A program made the translations under genes and the position numbers. From Bacteroidales bacterium (lineage in GTDB: Bacteria; Bacteroidota; Bacteroidia; Bacteroidales; UBA10428): DNA of 59,490 bases. Location of the stretch: positions 1 to 59,490 of the forward strand of contig JAFGQO010000054.1 of the NCBI GenBank assembly GCA_016935615.1, written 5' to 3'. The notes below the pieces were generated by a model, which was given only the letters and a program-made list of their open reading frames with translations, did not search any database and was not told where the DNA came from. Positions 36,667 to 45,309 of this stretch are shown here, in pieces (positions within the stretch are counted from its first letter, which is position 1; each line of letters starts with the position of its first letter).

Positions 36667-39063
36667 AGACTTGTTCTTCCTGCTTTTCCAAGTACCCTTT
36701 CTTTCCTCACTCCCCTCGACATAGCCGTATCCATATCCATAACCATATCCATACTTAGATTTTGGTAAAACTACATCATTGAGTAAAATGTTGATTTTTT
36801 CAATTTTTCGTACCTCAAGATCTTCAAGAACATTGGTCAATACTTCCTGTGATGTAAAATTATAGCGTACAACAAGAAGAATAATATCAGAATTTGAATA
36901 CAGTTGCAATGCATCCGAGACCACTCCAACAGGTGGAGAATCAACAATGATGATATCATATTTCTTATTCAACTCTTTGAAGAGTATCTTTGCCTGATCA
37001 GAGGCTGCCAGTTCCGATGGATTCGGAGGTATAGGACCTGCCAATATGAGATCAAAATTCATCTTCTCATCACTATAGATAATCTCATTATACCCGGCAT
37101 TTTTGCTTAAATAATTGCTTAAGCCGACCTTTCTATTCAAACCAAGATACTCCCTGAGATGGGACTTTCTTAAATCAAAATCAACCAGAATTGTTTTCTT
37201 GCCATAAAAAGCATAAACTGATGCAAGGTTTAACGCCGTGAAACTTTTCCCCTCTCCTTGTATTGCAGACGTTATAAGAATTGTATTGGACTTGCTCTCA
37301 TCAATGACAAACTGAAGATTTGTCCTCAGCGTCCGATAAGATTCCGTAAGTACCGAGTTTGGTTCAGTAAGTACTGCGGAAAAATCTTTTAGTTTTGAAT
37401 CAATAACCTGTCCTACAATGGGTTGTTTGGATATTTTTTGGATATCTTCCCGTATCCGTATCTTGTTGTTAAAAGTTTCTCTGAAATAAATCAAGGCTCC
37501 CGGGCAAAAAAATCCCAGCATCAGTGCCAGAATTAAAGTCAGTTTAACATTTGGAGATACAATTACAGCATCAGCAGGATCTGCAACATCCAGAATCTCA
37601 TTTGCCGGTAAATTGGATGCCTTAAATATTTCCATTTCTGAACGACGTGTTAAGAGATAGGTATACAACTCATCGTTCAATTTAAATTTTCGTTCAATAT
37701 TCAATAGCTGCTGCTGATCTTTAGGAAGACGGTTCAATGTTTGTTCAGCACTGAAAATCTGAGTATTGGTTTCTTCAATTTCAATTTCAGTAGCTTCCAG
37801 TATGGTGCTGGCAGCGTCTATTAATTTTCGCCTTGTATCATCAATTCTTACTTCGAGTGAACTTAGATAAGGATTATCTTTAATTGAGTTGAATGAAATT
37901 TCAGTTCGTTCACTGTACAATTCCGCCAATTCAACAATCAGACTGTTCAGAACAGGATCGTTGATTTCCAGAGTCGTAGGTGCTATTAGATCGTTGATAT
38001 CAGATTTTGTCTGCAAACTCTGAAGCAAATAACTGAAATAACGTTTTTTTACAAGAAGTTTTGCTCTTTCAACTTCCAGAACTTCAAGTTTAGTATATAC
38101 TTTCTCTGCCTGAAATCCAATATCCAGCACCTGTTTTGACGACTGAAAATCCTGAAGCCGTTCACCTGAATGATACAATGAATCAACGATATCACCCAAT
38201 TGAGCATCAATAAAACGAATTGTTGCAATTGCTATTTTATTATCTCTTTCCACACCTCTGATCAGATATTCCTTCACAAGCTTGTTCAGAAAATCTCCGG
38301 CTTTTCCCGGATTCCTGTAACGAAAGGAAACACTCAGAATGGAAGATCCCCGATCATTTTCGATTTTAAAATTCCTGAAAATTGTAATGAGTTGTGCAAG
38401 AGAATGAAACTTACAATAATACTCTTTATCCAACTCCTGATTCTTGATGAACGTATAACCTGGTAAAATGGTAAAACGACAATATGAATTGCCGGTAATC
38501 TGGCCAAATTTAACTGTGTCAGAAAATTTAAATTCAGGTATAATTTGCTGAGACCTCTCCTTTGAAAAATCATAAAGAATAACTTCTTCGCCCTCCGCTT
38601 CAATTTTCATCAATGAGTCGTTTATAAAGACCAATGAAAAATATATTCCTACAGGCTGCAAATGCGTTGTGTCAATTTCAATTGTAAATGGAGTATTTTT
38701 ATACAGCTCAACTTTGTTGAATCCCTGCTTTATATAATAACTTGTTCTGAAATCCAGTTGCCTTAATGCCCGGGAAGTAACTGATTTCGAACGCAAAACA
38801 CCCTTTTCATTTTCTAATTGATATGGATCGGAATACAGAGAAGTGAACAATTCTGCTTTATCAAGTGGATTTTGTTCTCTGTTTACCAGTATATGAGTAG
38901 ACAATTCATACTGCTTTGTAGACAATGAAATAAAAATGATACCAAGCAGTATTGCCAACATGATACTGCCTGCAAAAAACAGCCAGTTGCGAATAAATAG
39001 TCTCAGCCATTTCTTTATATCTATACCTTGCTCCTCTAATGCAATCAGATCTTCATCTTTCAT
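36661..39063 (-). CDS. Polysaccharide co-polymerase with tyrosine autokinase (Wzc-like)
   Basis: Controls chain length and export of surface polysaccharide by cycles of autophosphorylation. The 800-aa protein has a membrane helix at 27-48, a large periplasmic domain with a coiled-coil stretch (about 290-480), a second helix at 508-528, and a cytoplasmic BY-kinase: Walker A GEGKS (603-607), Walker A' ILVDFDLRKS (625-634), Walker B IIIVDSPP (704-711). The tail has alternating Tyr-Gly with tyrosines at 771, 773, 775, 777, 779 and 781, the likely autophosphorylation cluster. It lies 15 nt downstream of the Wza-like gene. Confidence 0.95.
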   Translation of the reverse strand: MKDEDLIALEEQGIDIKKWLRLFIRNWLFFAGSIMLAILLGIIFISLSTKQYELSTHILVNREQNPLDKAELFTSLYSDPYQLENEKGVLRSKSVTSRALRQLDFRTSYYIKQGFNKVELYKNTPFTIEIDTTHLQPVGIYFSLVFINDSLMKIEAEGEEVILYDFSKERSQQIIPEFKFSDTVKFGQITGNSYCRFTILPGYTFIKNQELDKEYYCKFHSLAQLITIFRNFKIENDRGSSILSVSFRYRNPGKAGDFLNKLVKEYLIRGVERDNKIAIATIRFIDAQLGDIVDSLYHSGERLQDFQSSKQVLDIGFQAEKVYTKLEVLEVERAKLLVKKRYFSYLLQSLQTKSDINDLIAPTTLEINDPVLNSLIVELAELYSERTEISFNSIKDNPYLSSLEVRIDDTRRKLIDAASTILEATEIEIEETNTQIFSAEQTLNRLPKDQQQLLNIERKFKLNDELYTYLLTRRSEMEIFKASNLPANEILDVADPADAVIVSPNVKLTLILALMLGFFCPGALIYFRETFNNKIRIREDIQKISKQPIVGQVIDSKLKDFSAVLTEPNSVLTESYRTLRTNLQFVIDESKSNTILITSAIQGEGKSFTALNLASVYAFYGKKTILVDFDLRKSHLREYLGLNRKVGLSNYLSKNAGYNEIIYSDEKMNFDLILAGPIPPNPSELAASDQAKILFKELNKKYDIIIVDSPPVGVVSDALQLYSNSDIILLVVRYNFTSQEVLTNVLEDLEVRKIEKINILLNDVVLPKSKYGYGYGYGYGYVEGSEERKGTWKSRKNKSS

Positions 39064-39078
39064 TTAGGAAATCCTGTA

Positions 39079-39858
39079 TTAATCCAAAAACAATGCCGCT
39101 CCTAAAATAGCTATAGAAAAGAAATAAAACAGTGTTTGGTATGGAAATTTATCATATGCCCATGATTTTGAACCTCTCGGCTCGATGTACAAAACATCAT
39201 TAGGCTGCATATAATAATAGGGAGACTCGAGTAATCGATTATCCGTTAAATCAAGCATATAAATCTCAGAGCCATTCTGAGTTTGTCGTACCAGTTTTGC
39301 CTCTTTATAATTTCCATAATCTGTTATTCCACCTGCTAATCCTATTGCCTGAAACACATTGATCTGATCTTGTTCAATGGTAAAGTTGCCCGGAGAATTT
39401 ACTTCTCCAAGTACACCAACCTGATAATTCACCAGCTTTACGAATGCTGTCGCTTCTTTGAAATACTCATTAAGCTGAGTCTGTATAGATTGTTGTACCT
39501 CCTGAACAGTCAATCCTTTTACAAACAGTTTTTCTATAAATGAAAAGGATATGTATCCAAACTCATCTACTACATATGTATTTAAATATTGATATGTAGA
39601 ATTCATCAGGTATGGAAAATCGGACTGAAAAAACTTGCTCGTTTTGGGATCAACACTATAAACGCGTATGTAAATATGATCTCCTGTCTGAATCCTGTAA
39701 GTTGTTGTACGCGGATTCGAAAACTGAGTGGTCATCTCTTTATTGACTCTCTCTTGTATTAATTTCACTTTTTTTTGTGAAACACATGAAGTCAATAGTA
39801 ATGCTACCGTTAAGACAGCAATAAAGGGTGTGCTAATCTGGTTGTAAATACGTTCCAT
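39079..39858 (-). CDS. Polysaccharide export lipoprotein (Wza-like)
   Basis: The outer-membrane exit channel component for capsule or exopolysaccharide. The 259-aa protein has a lipoprotein signal with Cys25 (LLLTSC), a polysaccharide export domain (YRIQTGDHIYIRVYSVDP, DEFGYISFSFIEKLFVKGLT) and an SLBB-like domain (VGVLGEVNSPGNFTIEQDQINVFQAIGLAGG). It ends in a hydrophobic segment (FFSIAILGAALFL) typical of the Bacteroidota version. It forms a pair with the Wzc-like gene downstream and follows the double-SPOR protein gene by 19 nt. Confidence 0.93.
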   Translation of the reverse strand: MERIYNQISTPFIAVLTVALLLTSCVSQKKVKLIQERVNKEMTTQFSNPRTTTYRIQTGDHIYIRVYSVDPKTSKFFQSDFPYLMNSTYQYLNTYVVDEFGYISFSFIEKLFVKGLTVQEVQQSIQTQLNEYFKEATAFVKLVNYQVGVLGEVNSPGNFTIEQDQINVFQAIGLAGGITDYGNYKEAKLVRQTQNGSEIYMLDLTDNRLLESPYYYMQPNDVLYIEPRGSKSWAYDKFPYQTLFYFFSIAILGAALFLD

Positions 39859-39877
39859 ATCAATAGATTTTAATGAT

Positions 39878-41518
39878 TTACTTATTATGAATTGCTTTGT
39901 ATAAATTTTGCTTTGATCCTGCTTCGTAAGCTACGACAAATGCTTTTCCGGGTATACCATTTCTAAGAGCCATTGCCTGCTGATAATCTGTACCAGCATA
40001 GATCTGGTATTTAAACCATCCTTCCTCTATTATCTCCCTGCAGTTGGGAGAATGCCGGCAAACCGATTTTATTTCATCTTCTGATAATCTTACTTTCGAA
40101 GCCATGACCTGTACATAAAAATCGATTTTATTTTCAATTACACCCCTGCCACGACGTTTAACATCTGCTTCAACAACCCTTGTCATTTCACGTGCTTCCT
40201 GAAGACTGATTGTTATTCCATCATTTGTTGCTATTACCCAGGCATCTCTGACTCCTGAATGGACTGCGATGCGATTTGCATTGGTAAACAGTCTGAATCC
40301 CGTAATGCGATATTTGTACCAGTTTTCTTCTCTGATCACTTCAACGGTTAAATTGCCCGGATATATTGCACGCATCTGAGTTCTGGTAATAGGAATTCTG
40401 CTTGCTGCCAGTTGAACCATAAACCTGACACCTGAAGATTGTGAGGCAGCACTGATGTCAAAGACTTCCCTTGAATGCATACCGACTTCCTTTTCAGAAA
40501 AATCTTCTTTATAAAATGTTTCAGGAATTGTTGTCTCTCCTGCAGGTTCAATGTAATCCTGTGGTATTTCGGCTATCAATGAATCCTTATCTGCAGGAAT
40601 TGTTTCCGGATACACCGGCTCACCATATGTCGCATAAATGTCTCCTGTGGCATGCTGATGCAATATTGTCCTTGCTTCCTCAACAGAAACTTCAGAAACG
40701 CCAACTGCTCCTGCTCTTGTAACCATTATAGGTTCCGGAATAGACTCATCTTCAATATAAGCATCGTATTTCTGAATTACTGCTTGATCTATTGCCAAAT
40801 TCTCACTGATCTGATCAATGTTACTTGATTTATAATCCTCCTGTTCATAGGAATCCTCCTGTTCCTGATCATTGTAATAATCATCTGCAAGCTCTTCCTC
40901 TTGCGGAAGGCTAATAGTCTCACCCGATTGGGCTTTAAAAGCCAATACCATATTTTCAATTGCCGCATTTTCCATCCCGGCTGCATCGTTCAATAATGCA
41001 GCCTTTTCGTAAGGATTGTTCACTCCGGATGCTTCTTTCCTTTTCAGAGAAGCATTGTTCATCATTTCTTCAGCAGCTGTTATGTAACTTTCAGGATCGC
41101 CATAAGTAATTGTATTTGACGCTTCAATGTTTCTCCGGCAGATTTCGTACAGCGATTGATATGCTCCGGAATACAACTTATCAGCTTGCATTTGCGTTGA
41201 GAGAGCCTTACTCTCAGCTTTGGTTATTTCTTTTTGTAATGTCTTTTCATCCAGTTCATAATCAGACTGTAATTCCAGCGCTTCGTTATAATAATTATTC
41301 GCCTCCTGTGTTAATTCGCCTGCCTCTTTTATTTTCTCCAGTTCTTTATCTACAGCATTCTTATCCTTATCAAGGACATAATTATTCAATTCGGAAATTT
41401 CCTGGCCCGAAGATTTTATTGCTAAAATACAAAGGAGTATCAGAAGACAATATTTAGTCACTGTATTAATTATGGATTGAATAAACGATAACAACAACTT
41501 TTCAGAAAAATTTGGCAT
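39878..41518 (-). CDS. Periplasmic protein with two SPOR-like modules
   Basis: A 546-aa exported protein. A hydrophobic N-terminal segment (23-37) is followed by a helical, charged region (40-190, possible coiled coil) and an acidic low-complexity stretch (205-235, rich in Asp/Glu/Tyr/Gln). The C-terminal third has two SPOR-like repeats: residues 364-431 (RFMVQLAASRIPITRTQM, WYKYRITGF) and 465-532 (DFYVQVMASKVRLSEDEI, WFKYQIYAG). SPOR domains bind denuded peptidoglycan. Placed directly before wza/wzc and after the PD40 array, it may tie the export channel to the cell wall (inference). I know no named family for the whole protein. Confidence 0.75.
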   Translation of the reverse strand: MPNFSEKLLLSFIQSIINTVTKYCLLILLCILAIKSSGQEISELNNYVLDKDKNAVDKELEKIKEAGELTQEANNYYNEALELQSDYELDEKTLQKEITKAESKALSTQMQADKLYSGAYQSLYEICRRNIEASNTITYGDPESYITAAEEMMNNASLKRKEASGVNNPYEKAALLNDAAGMENAAIENMVLAFKAQSGETISLPQEEELADDYYNDQEQEDSYEQEDYKSSNIDQISENLAIDQAVIQKYDAYIEDESIPEPIMVTRAGAVGVSEVSVEEARTILHQHATGDIYATYGEPVYPETIPADKDSLIAEIPQDYIEPAGETTIPETFYKEDFSEKEVGMHSREVFDISAASQSSGVRFMVQLAASRIPITRTQMRAIYPGNLTVEVIREENWYKYRITGFRLFTNANRIAVHSGVRDAWVIATNDGITISLQEAREMTRVVEADVKRRGRGVIENKIDFYVQVMASKVRLSEDEIKSVCRHSPNCREIIEEGWFKYQIYAGTDYQQAMALRNGIPGKAFVVAYEAGSKQNLYKAIHNK

Positions 41519-41610
41519 TTGTTGATCCCAAATGTTACTTATATTTGAAATTACTGCATATTAAGTTATAAATATTATTTGGAAACTTAATATATAAGTT
41601 ACTAAAAATG

Positions 41611-42147
41611 TTAATTATCTGTATTAATCAATTGAAGTATTACTTCATCGACATATTCATTGCGGGTAGTTTTTACCCATTCCTTTTTTGTCCCTATTAT
41701 TCTGAATCCGGCCTTTTGAAAAAGGTTAAGACTGGCTGTATTTTCAGATTGTATGTTACAATACAGTTGATGAAGATTAAGTGTTGAAAAAGCATATGCA
41801 ATAATTTCTTTAAGAGCGAGTGAAGCAATTCCTTTGTTCCGGTCTGATTTGCTTCCAATTAAAATACCTATGCCTGCCCTGAGATGGATAGGATTGAAGT
41901 CAAAAAGATCAATAGAACCCACGGTCCGCCATTTTTTATCTTTAAAAATATCTATCATCAACCGCAGTTGTTTCGCCTGGTAGATATCAAGATGTGAATT
42001 GTTAAGGTATTTTCGCAAAATATATCTTGAGAATGGAGTAATTGTGTCACTTATCAGCCAAACCTGTTTATCATTCTCCCATTTGTAAAGCAAATCAATG
42101 TCCTCGGGCTCAAGAGCTCTGAGGTTAATTTTTGTCTGGTTCTTCAT
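41611..42147 (-). CDS. GNAT family N-acetyltransferase (RimJ/RimL-like)
   Basis: A 178-aa acetyltransferase. Marks are LRALEPEDIDLLYKWENDKQVW, the GIGILIGSKSDRNKGIASLALKEI acetyl-CoA loop and the LHQLYCNIQSENTASLNLFQKAGF strand-helix segment near the C-terminus, as in ribosomal-protein and sugar acetyltransferases. It follows the fifth PD40 paralogue with no gap (stop and start abut at 42148/42147). In a polysaccharide locus it could modify a sugar, but no substrate can be read from sequence. Confidence 0.85.
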   Translation of the reverse strand: MKNQTKINLRALEPEDIDLLYKWENDKQVWLISDTITPFSRYILRKYLNNSHLDIYQAKQLRLMIDIFKDKKWRTVGSIDLFDFNPIHLRAGIGILIGSKSDRNKGIASLALKEIIAYAFSTLNLHQLYCNIQSENTASLNLFQKAGFRIIGTKKEWVKTTRNEYVDEVILQLINTDN

Positions 42148-43845
42148 TTATTTTGTACTTTTAATTCCCTGATAATTCTGAATTGTATTTATATTTCTTA
42201 TAAATGCATCAGGATACCCTGATTTTCTTAATTCAAACAACACGACCAAAGCTTCGGAATATACTTTGAATTCTCCGTAAGTATACCGATGCAGACCATC
42301 ATTACCAAGGGATACGGTCAATGGTGAGATCAAGAACAGTTTCTTGCTCTTGTGTTTTTCCAGGGCCATTATCTGTATTGTATAAACAGATACAGTATCA
42401 GCAACAGAATTGTCTTTTTTTGTATCAGAAATAATATCCTTGTTCATTGCCCGATTTTCCGGCGTATACGAACTGTTATGAATAACACCGGCAGAAGTAA
42501 TTTCAGAATCAGATGCAAATGCGACGATTTCACCATATGCCAAATCAGAAAATTTCCCTGTTTGAATTTTATAGATGTCATTTTTCCCAAATCCCTCTGC
42601 CTCATCACGTGAAAAATACCCTGTACCAGTTTCCTTATAATATAAGAAAAATATATCATCACCTGTTGTATTTAAAGGTGTGCCCAGATTAACTGGATTT
42701 TTCCACCCTCCCCTTTCATTTATTTCTGAACACATTATGTCCATGTTGCCAATAGTTTCATGACCATCAGAACTAAAGTATAATCCCGTACCATCAACCG
42801 TTATGAATGGTGCTTCTTCATCTCTTTCCGTATTGATAACAGGCCCTAAATTTACTACATTGCCCCAATCGCTCTCCTCTCTGTTTGCACAATAGATGTC
42901 AAACCCACCTTCTCCTCCCGTTCTGTTGCTGGCAAAATATAAATAGTATCCATCTGAACTTATGCATACACTGGATTCATGAAAACGTGTGTTAATTTTT
43001 GAAGATAAAGGATTCATCGGTTCCCATATGCTGTCATTCATTTTACTGACAAAAATATCATAGTTATTCTGATCATTACAGATCAGATACAATTCTGATC
43101 CATCATAAGATAAAGAAGCTGTGTAGCAGTTCCCATATGAACCAATCTGCTCATTTATTTCCATCGGCTGGGTCCATCCTGAAAGAGTCTTTTTTGTCAT
43201 AACAACTCTATCATAAGATTCCCAAAACTGTGTATATATCATTGTCATCTCATCTCCGCTTAAAACGGGATTGTAGTCTGAAAAACGAGTATTAATATTA
43301 TGCCCCAGGTTTATTATCCTAACCTGTTTCTTCGTTTGTTGAAACTCTTTTGAAATGCCCAATGCAACAATACGATCCTGTATTAATTTGTGTTTTTCCT
43401 TATCAGATTCGGCAATTAATTCTTTGTATTTATGATATGCATAGGAAGCCTCGGACAAATTATTGTCTCTGTGATTTGCATCGCCCAGCAGCAACCATGC
43501 TTCAATAGGGGCTCTGCTATCTTTATACTTTCCTGCAACATATTTCCTGTTTATCTCCAATACGGATTTTTTAAGGTATGGAAGAGCTTTGTGCTGTTCA
43601 CCTATCATATTCATATAGCAATATCCAACCCGATAATTGATATTACAATTGTCAGGATTGTATTCAAGTGATGACAAATAAAAGTTTAAGGCTTCACGAA
43701 ATCTTTTCTGTTCCAGATAAAATTCACCATAAAGAAAGTCTTCTCTCGGATCATTTGTTGCCTGTCCATTTCCTTTGGATATGAAAAACAGAGCAGGTAA
43801 GAAAACTAAAAAACAGTATTTGTTGTATTTTCGAAAAGCTTTCAA
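42148..43845 (-). CDS. TPR-PD40 paralogue 5, with C-terminal SPOR-like domain
   Basis: A 565-aa exported protein. Signal sequence 1-27 is followed by TPR helices (about 30-170, DFLYGEFYLEQKRFREALNFYL, NINYRVGYCYMN). A PD40-type beta-propeller (about 180-430) has repeated marks such as SGDEMTMIYTQ, SSDGYYLYFASNRTGGEGGFDIYCA, YFSSDGHETIGNMDI and NLGTPLNTTGDDIFFLYY. The tail (about 484-553, VYTIQIMALEKHKSKK, HRYTYGEFKVYSEA) is SPOR-like, so this head is joined to a peptidoglycan-binding tail. No ATG start exists; the frame has a stop seven codons upstream and must open with TTG at 43845. It is the last of five tandem paralogues. Confidence 0.82.
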   Translation of the reverse strand: MKAFRKYNKYCFLVFLPALFFISKGNGQATNDPREDFLYGEFYLEQKRFREALNFYLSSLEYNPDNCNINYRVGYCYMNMIGEQHKALPYLKKSVLEINRKYVAGKYKDSRAPIEAWLLLGDANHRDNNLSEASYAYHKYKELIAESDKEKHKLIQDRIVALGISKEFQQTKKQVRIINLGHNINTRFSDYNPVLSGDEMTMIYTQFWESYDRVVMTKKTLSGWTQPMEINEQIGSYGNCYTASLSYDGSELYLICNDQNNYDIFVSKMNDSIWEPMNPLSSKINTRFHESSVCISSDGYYLYFASNRTGGEGGFDIYCANREESDWGNVVNLGPVINTERDEEAPFITVDGTGLYFSSDGHETIGNMDIMCSEINERGGWKNPVNLGTPLNTTGDDIFFLYYKETGTGYFSRDEAEGFGKNDIYKIQTGKFSDLAYGEIVAFASDSEITSAGVIHNSSYTPENRAMNKDIISDTKKDNSVADTVSVYTIQIMALEKHKSKKLFLISPLTVSLGNDGLHRYTYGEFKVYSEALVVLFELRKSGYPDAFIRNINTIQNYQGIKSTK

Positions 43846-43872
43846 TTTTGTAATTAATGCTTCACCGAATGT

Positions 43873-45189
43873 TTACCTGGATTCCTCAAAATTTAAAATT
43901 GTATTTTCTTTTATTCTGATCAGAAAAATATCTGTTTCTCCGGACCCTTCAACATCTTCTGTTGCGTAATATCCTTCCCGAAGTTTATCAGACGGACAAT
44001 AAAAAAGGTTGTTTCGCGTATCATTTATCGGATACCCAATATTCACAGGGATTGTCCATTTTTTCCCATTCTTTTTGCTGTAGAATATATCATACCCTCC
44101 CATATTGTAGTGCCCTTCAGATGAAAAAAACAGAACATTCGGAGAAGAAAAATCATAGGCACATTGTTCATTGAACTCAGTATTTATGGATTTACCAAGA
44201 TTCTTAGGCTTACTCCATATTCCCTTCGATGTTAGCTTTGATTGAAAAATATCATACCCTCCCTTACTTTTTGATCGGTTGCTCGAAATATATATTTCAT
44301 TGCCGTCCCTGTTAAAACTTGCATGAATATCGGACGATGCTGAATTTATATCAGCCAAAGCCACTGCCTTTGACCATGTTCCTCCTTCTAAAAAAGAAAT
44401 GTATATATTTTCCGTACCTGCTTCTTTTTTTACAAGTAAAAGTTGTTTTCCATCGTATGATAATCCGGTAGGATAGAATTCACCATCTGATAAGATCTCA
44501 GGATTAATATTTACTGCTTTTCGCCATTTTTCTTTTTCCCGGATTGAATAAAAAACTGCGTCATAAAATTTAAGGCGTCTGATAAAAACAAGAGTCTGTC
44601 CATCACCGGAAACTACAGGCCTTTCTTCAACAAAATCACTGTTAATGGCATCTCCAAGATTAACTTTTTCATAATCGAGGGGTGCATCCTGAATTATTTT
44701 TGCTCTTTCGCATGATTTTATTTCATTCTCAACAATATTCTGATTGTAGTTTCCCCAGAAATAAGGTGAATCAATAAATTTCTCATAACTTTCCAACGCT
44801 TTGTCCAGTTGATTGTTTATTCTATAGGCATTCCCAAGATAAAAATATGCATGCAACGGAGCATTCGTCTCATCCTGTGATCTTTTTTTGTACTTGTTTT
44901 TTGGCACAATTTTTTTAATGGCTTTCTCAAAATACGGAATAGCAAGATGTTCCTTTGAAGGTATATTCAGATAACATTCCCCGACCTTAAAATTATAATT
45001 GGAATTCAAAGAATCGATGGCCAATAGTTTCAGATAATAAATTACGGCGTCCTTATAATCTCCGCGGTTGAAAAAATATTCCCCATCCTTAAAATTTTCA
45101 GCAATTGGCTTATTATCCTGGCACAGTGAATCCGGAAAATCAACGCATAATACAAACAATATCACCAGATAAAAGAATGACTTTTTCAT
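43873..45189 (-). CDS. TPR-PD40 paralogue 4, no C-terminal anchor
   Basis: A 438-aa exported protein with the shared head only. A signal peptide (1-25) is followed by TPR helices (GEYFFNRGDYKDAVIYYLKLL, NFKVGECYLNIPSKEHLAIPYFEKA) and a PD40 propeller (SGDGQTLVFIRRLKFYDAVFY, SFNRDGNEIYISSNRSKSKGGYDIFQ, FFSSEGHYNMGGYDIFYS, NIGYPINDTRNNLFYC). It stops about 30 residues after the last blade with no OmpA, SPOR or membrane tail. It starts at ATG 45189, since the upstream alternative is a TTG. It probably acts as a free or partner-bound subunit (inference). Confidence 0.82.
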   Translation of the reverse strand: MKKSFFYLVILFVLCVDFPDSLCQDNKPIAENFKDGEYFFNRGDYKDAVIYYLKLLAIDSLNSNYNFKVGECYLNIPSKEHLAIPYFEKAIKKIVPKNKYKKRSQDETNAPLHAYFYLGNAYRINNQLDKALESYEKFIDSPYFWGNYNQNIVENEIKSCERAKIIQDAPLDYEKVNLGDAINSDFVEERPVVSGDGQTLVFIRRLKFYDAVFYSIREKEKWRKAVNINPEILSDGEFYPTGLSYDGKQLLLVKKEAGTENIYISFLEGGTWSKAVALADINSASSDIHASFNRDGNEIYISSNRSKSKGGYDIFQSKLTSKGIWSKPKNLGKSINTEFNEQCAYDFSSPNVLFFSSEGHYNMGGYDIFYSKKNGKKWTIPVNIGYPINDTRNNLFYCPSDKLREGYYATEDVEGSGETDIFLIRIKENTILNFEESR

Positions 45190-45309
45190 AGATTGCAAAA
45201 TTGGTTGTTTCAAAAATAATAAAAAGGGTACTTACATGTAGCTCAATTTATTAAGTGTTCACTTTGAAGTTAAGTTCGTATTCAAAAACAGGACGGATCC
45301 TTCACAATA

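Noticed and set aside
36720-36760. Short tandem DNA repeat that could suggest a CRISPR-like or microsatellite locus
   Set aside because: It is in frame and codes for the Tyr-Gly tail of the Wzc kinase; no spacers are present.
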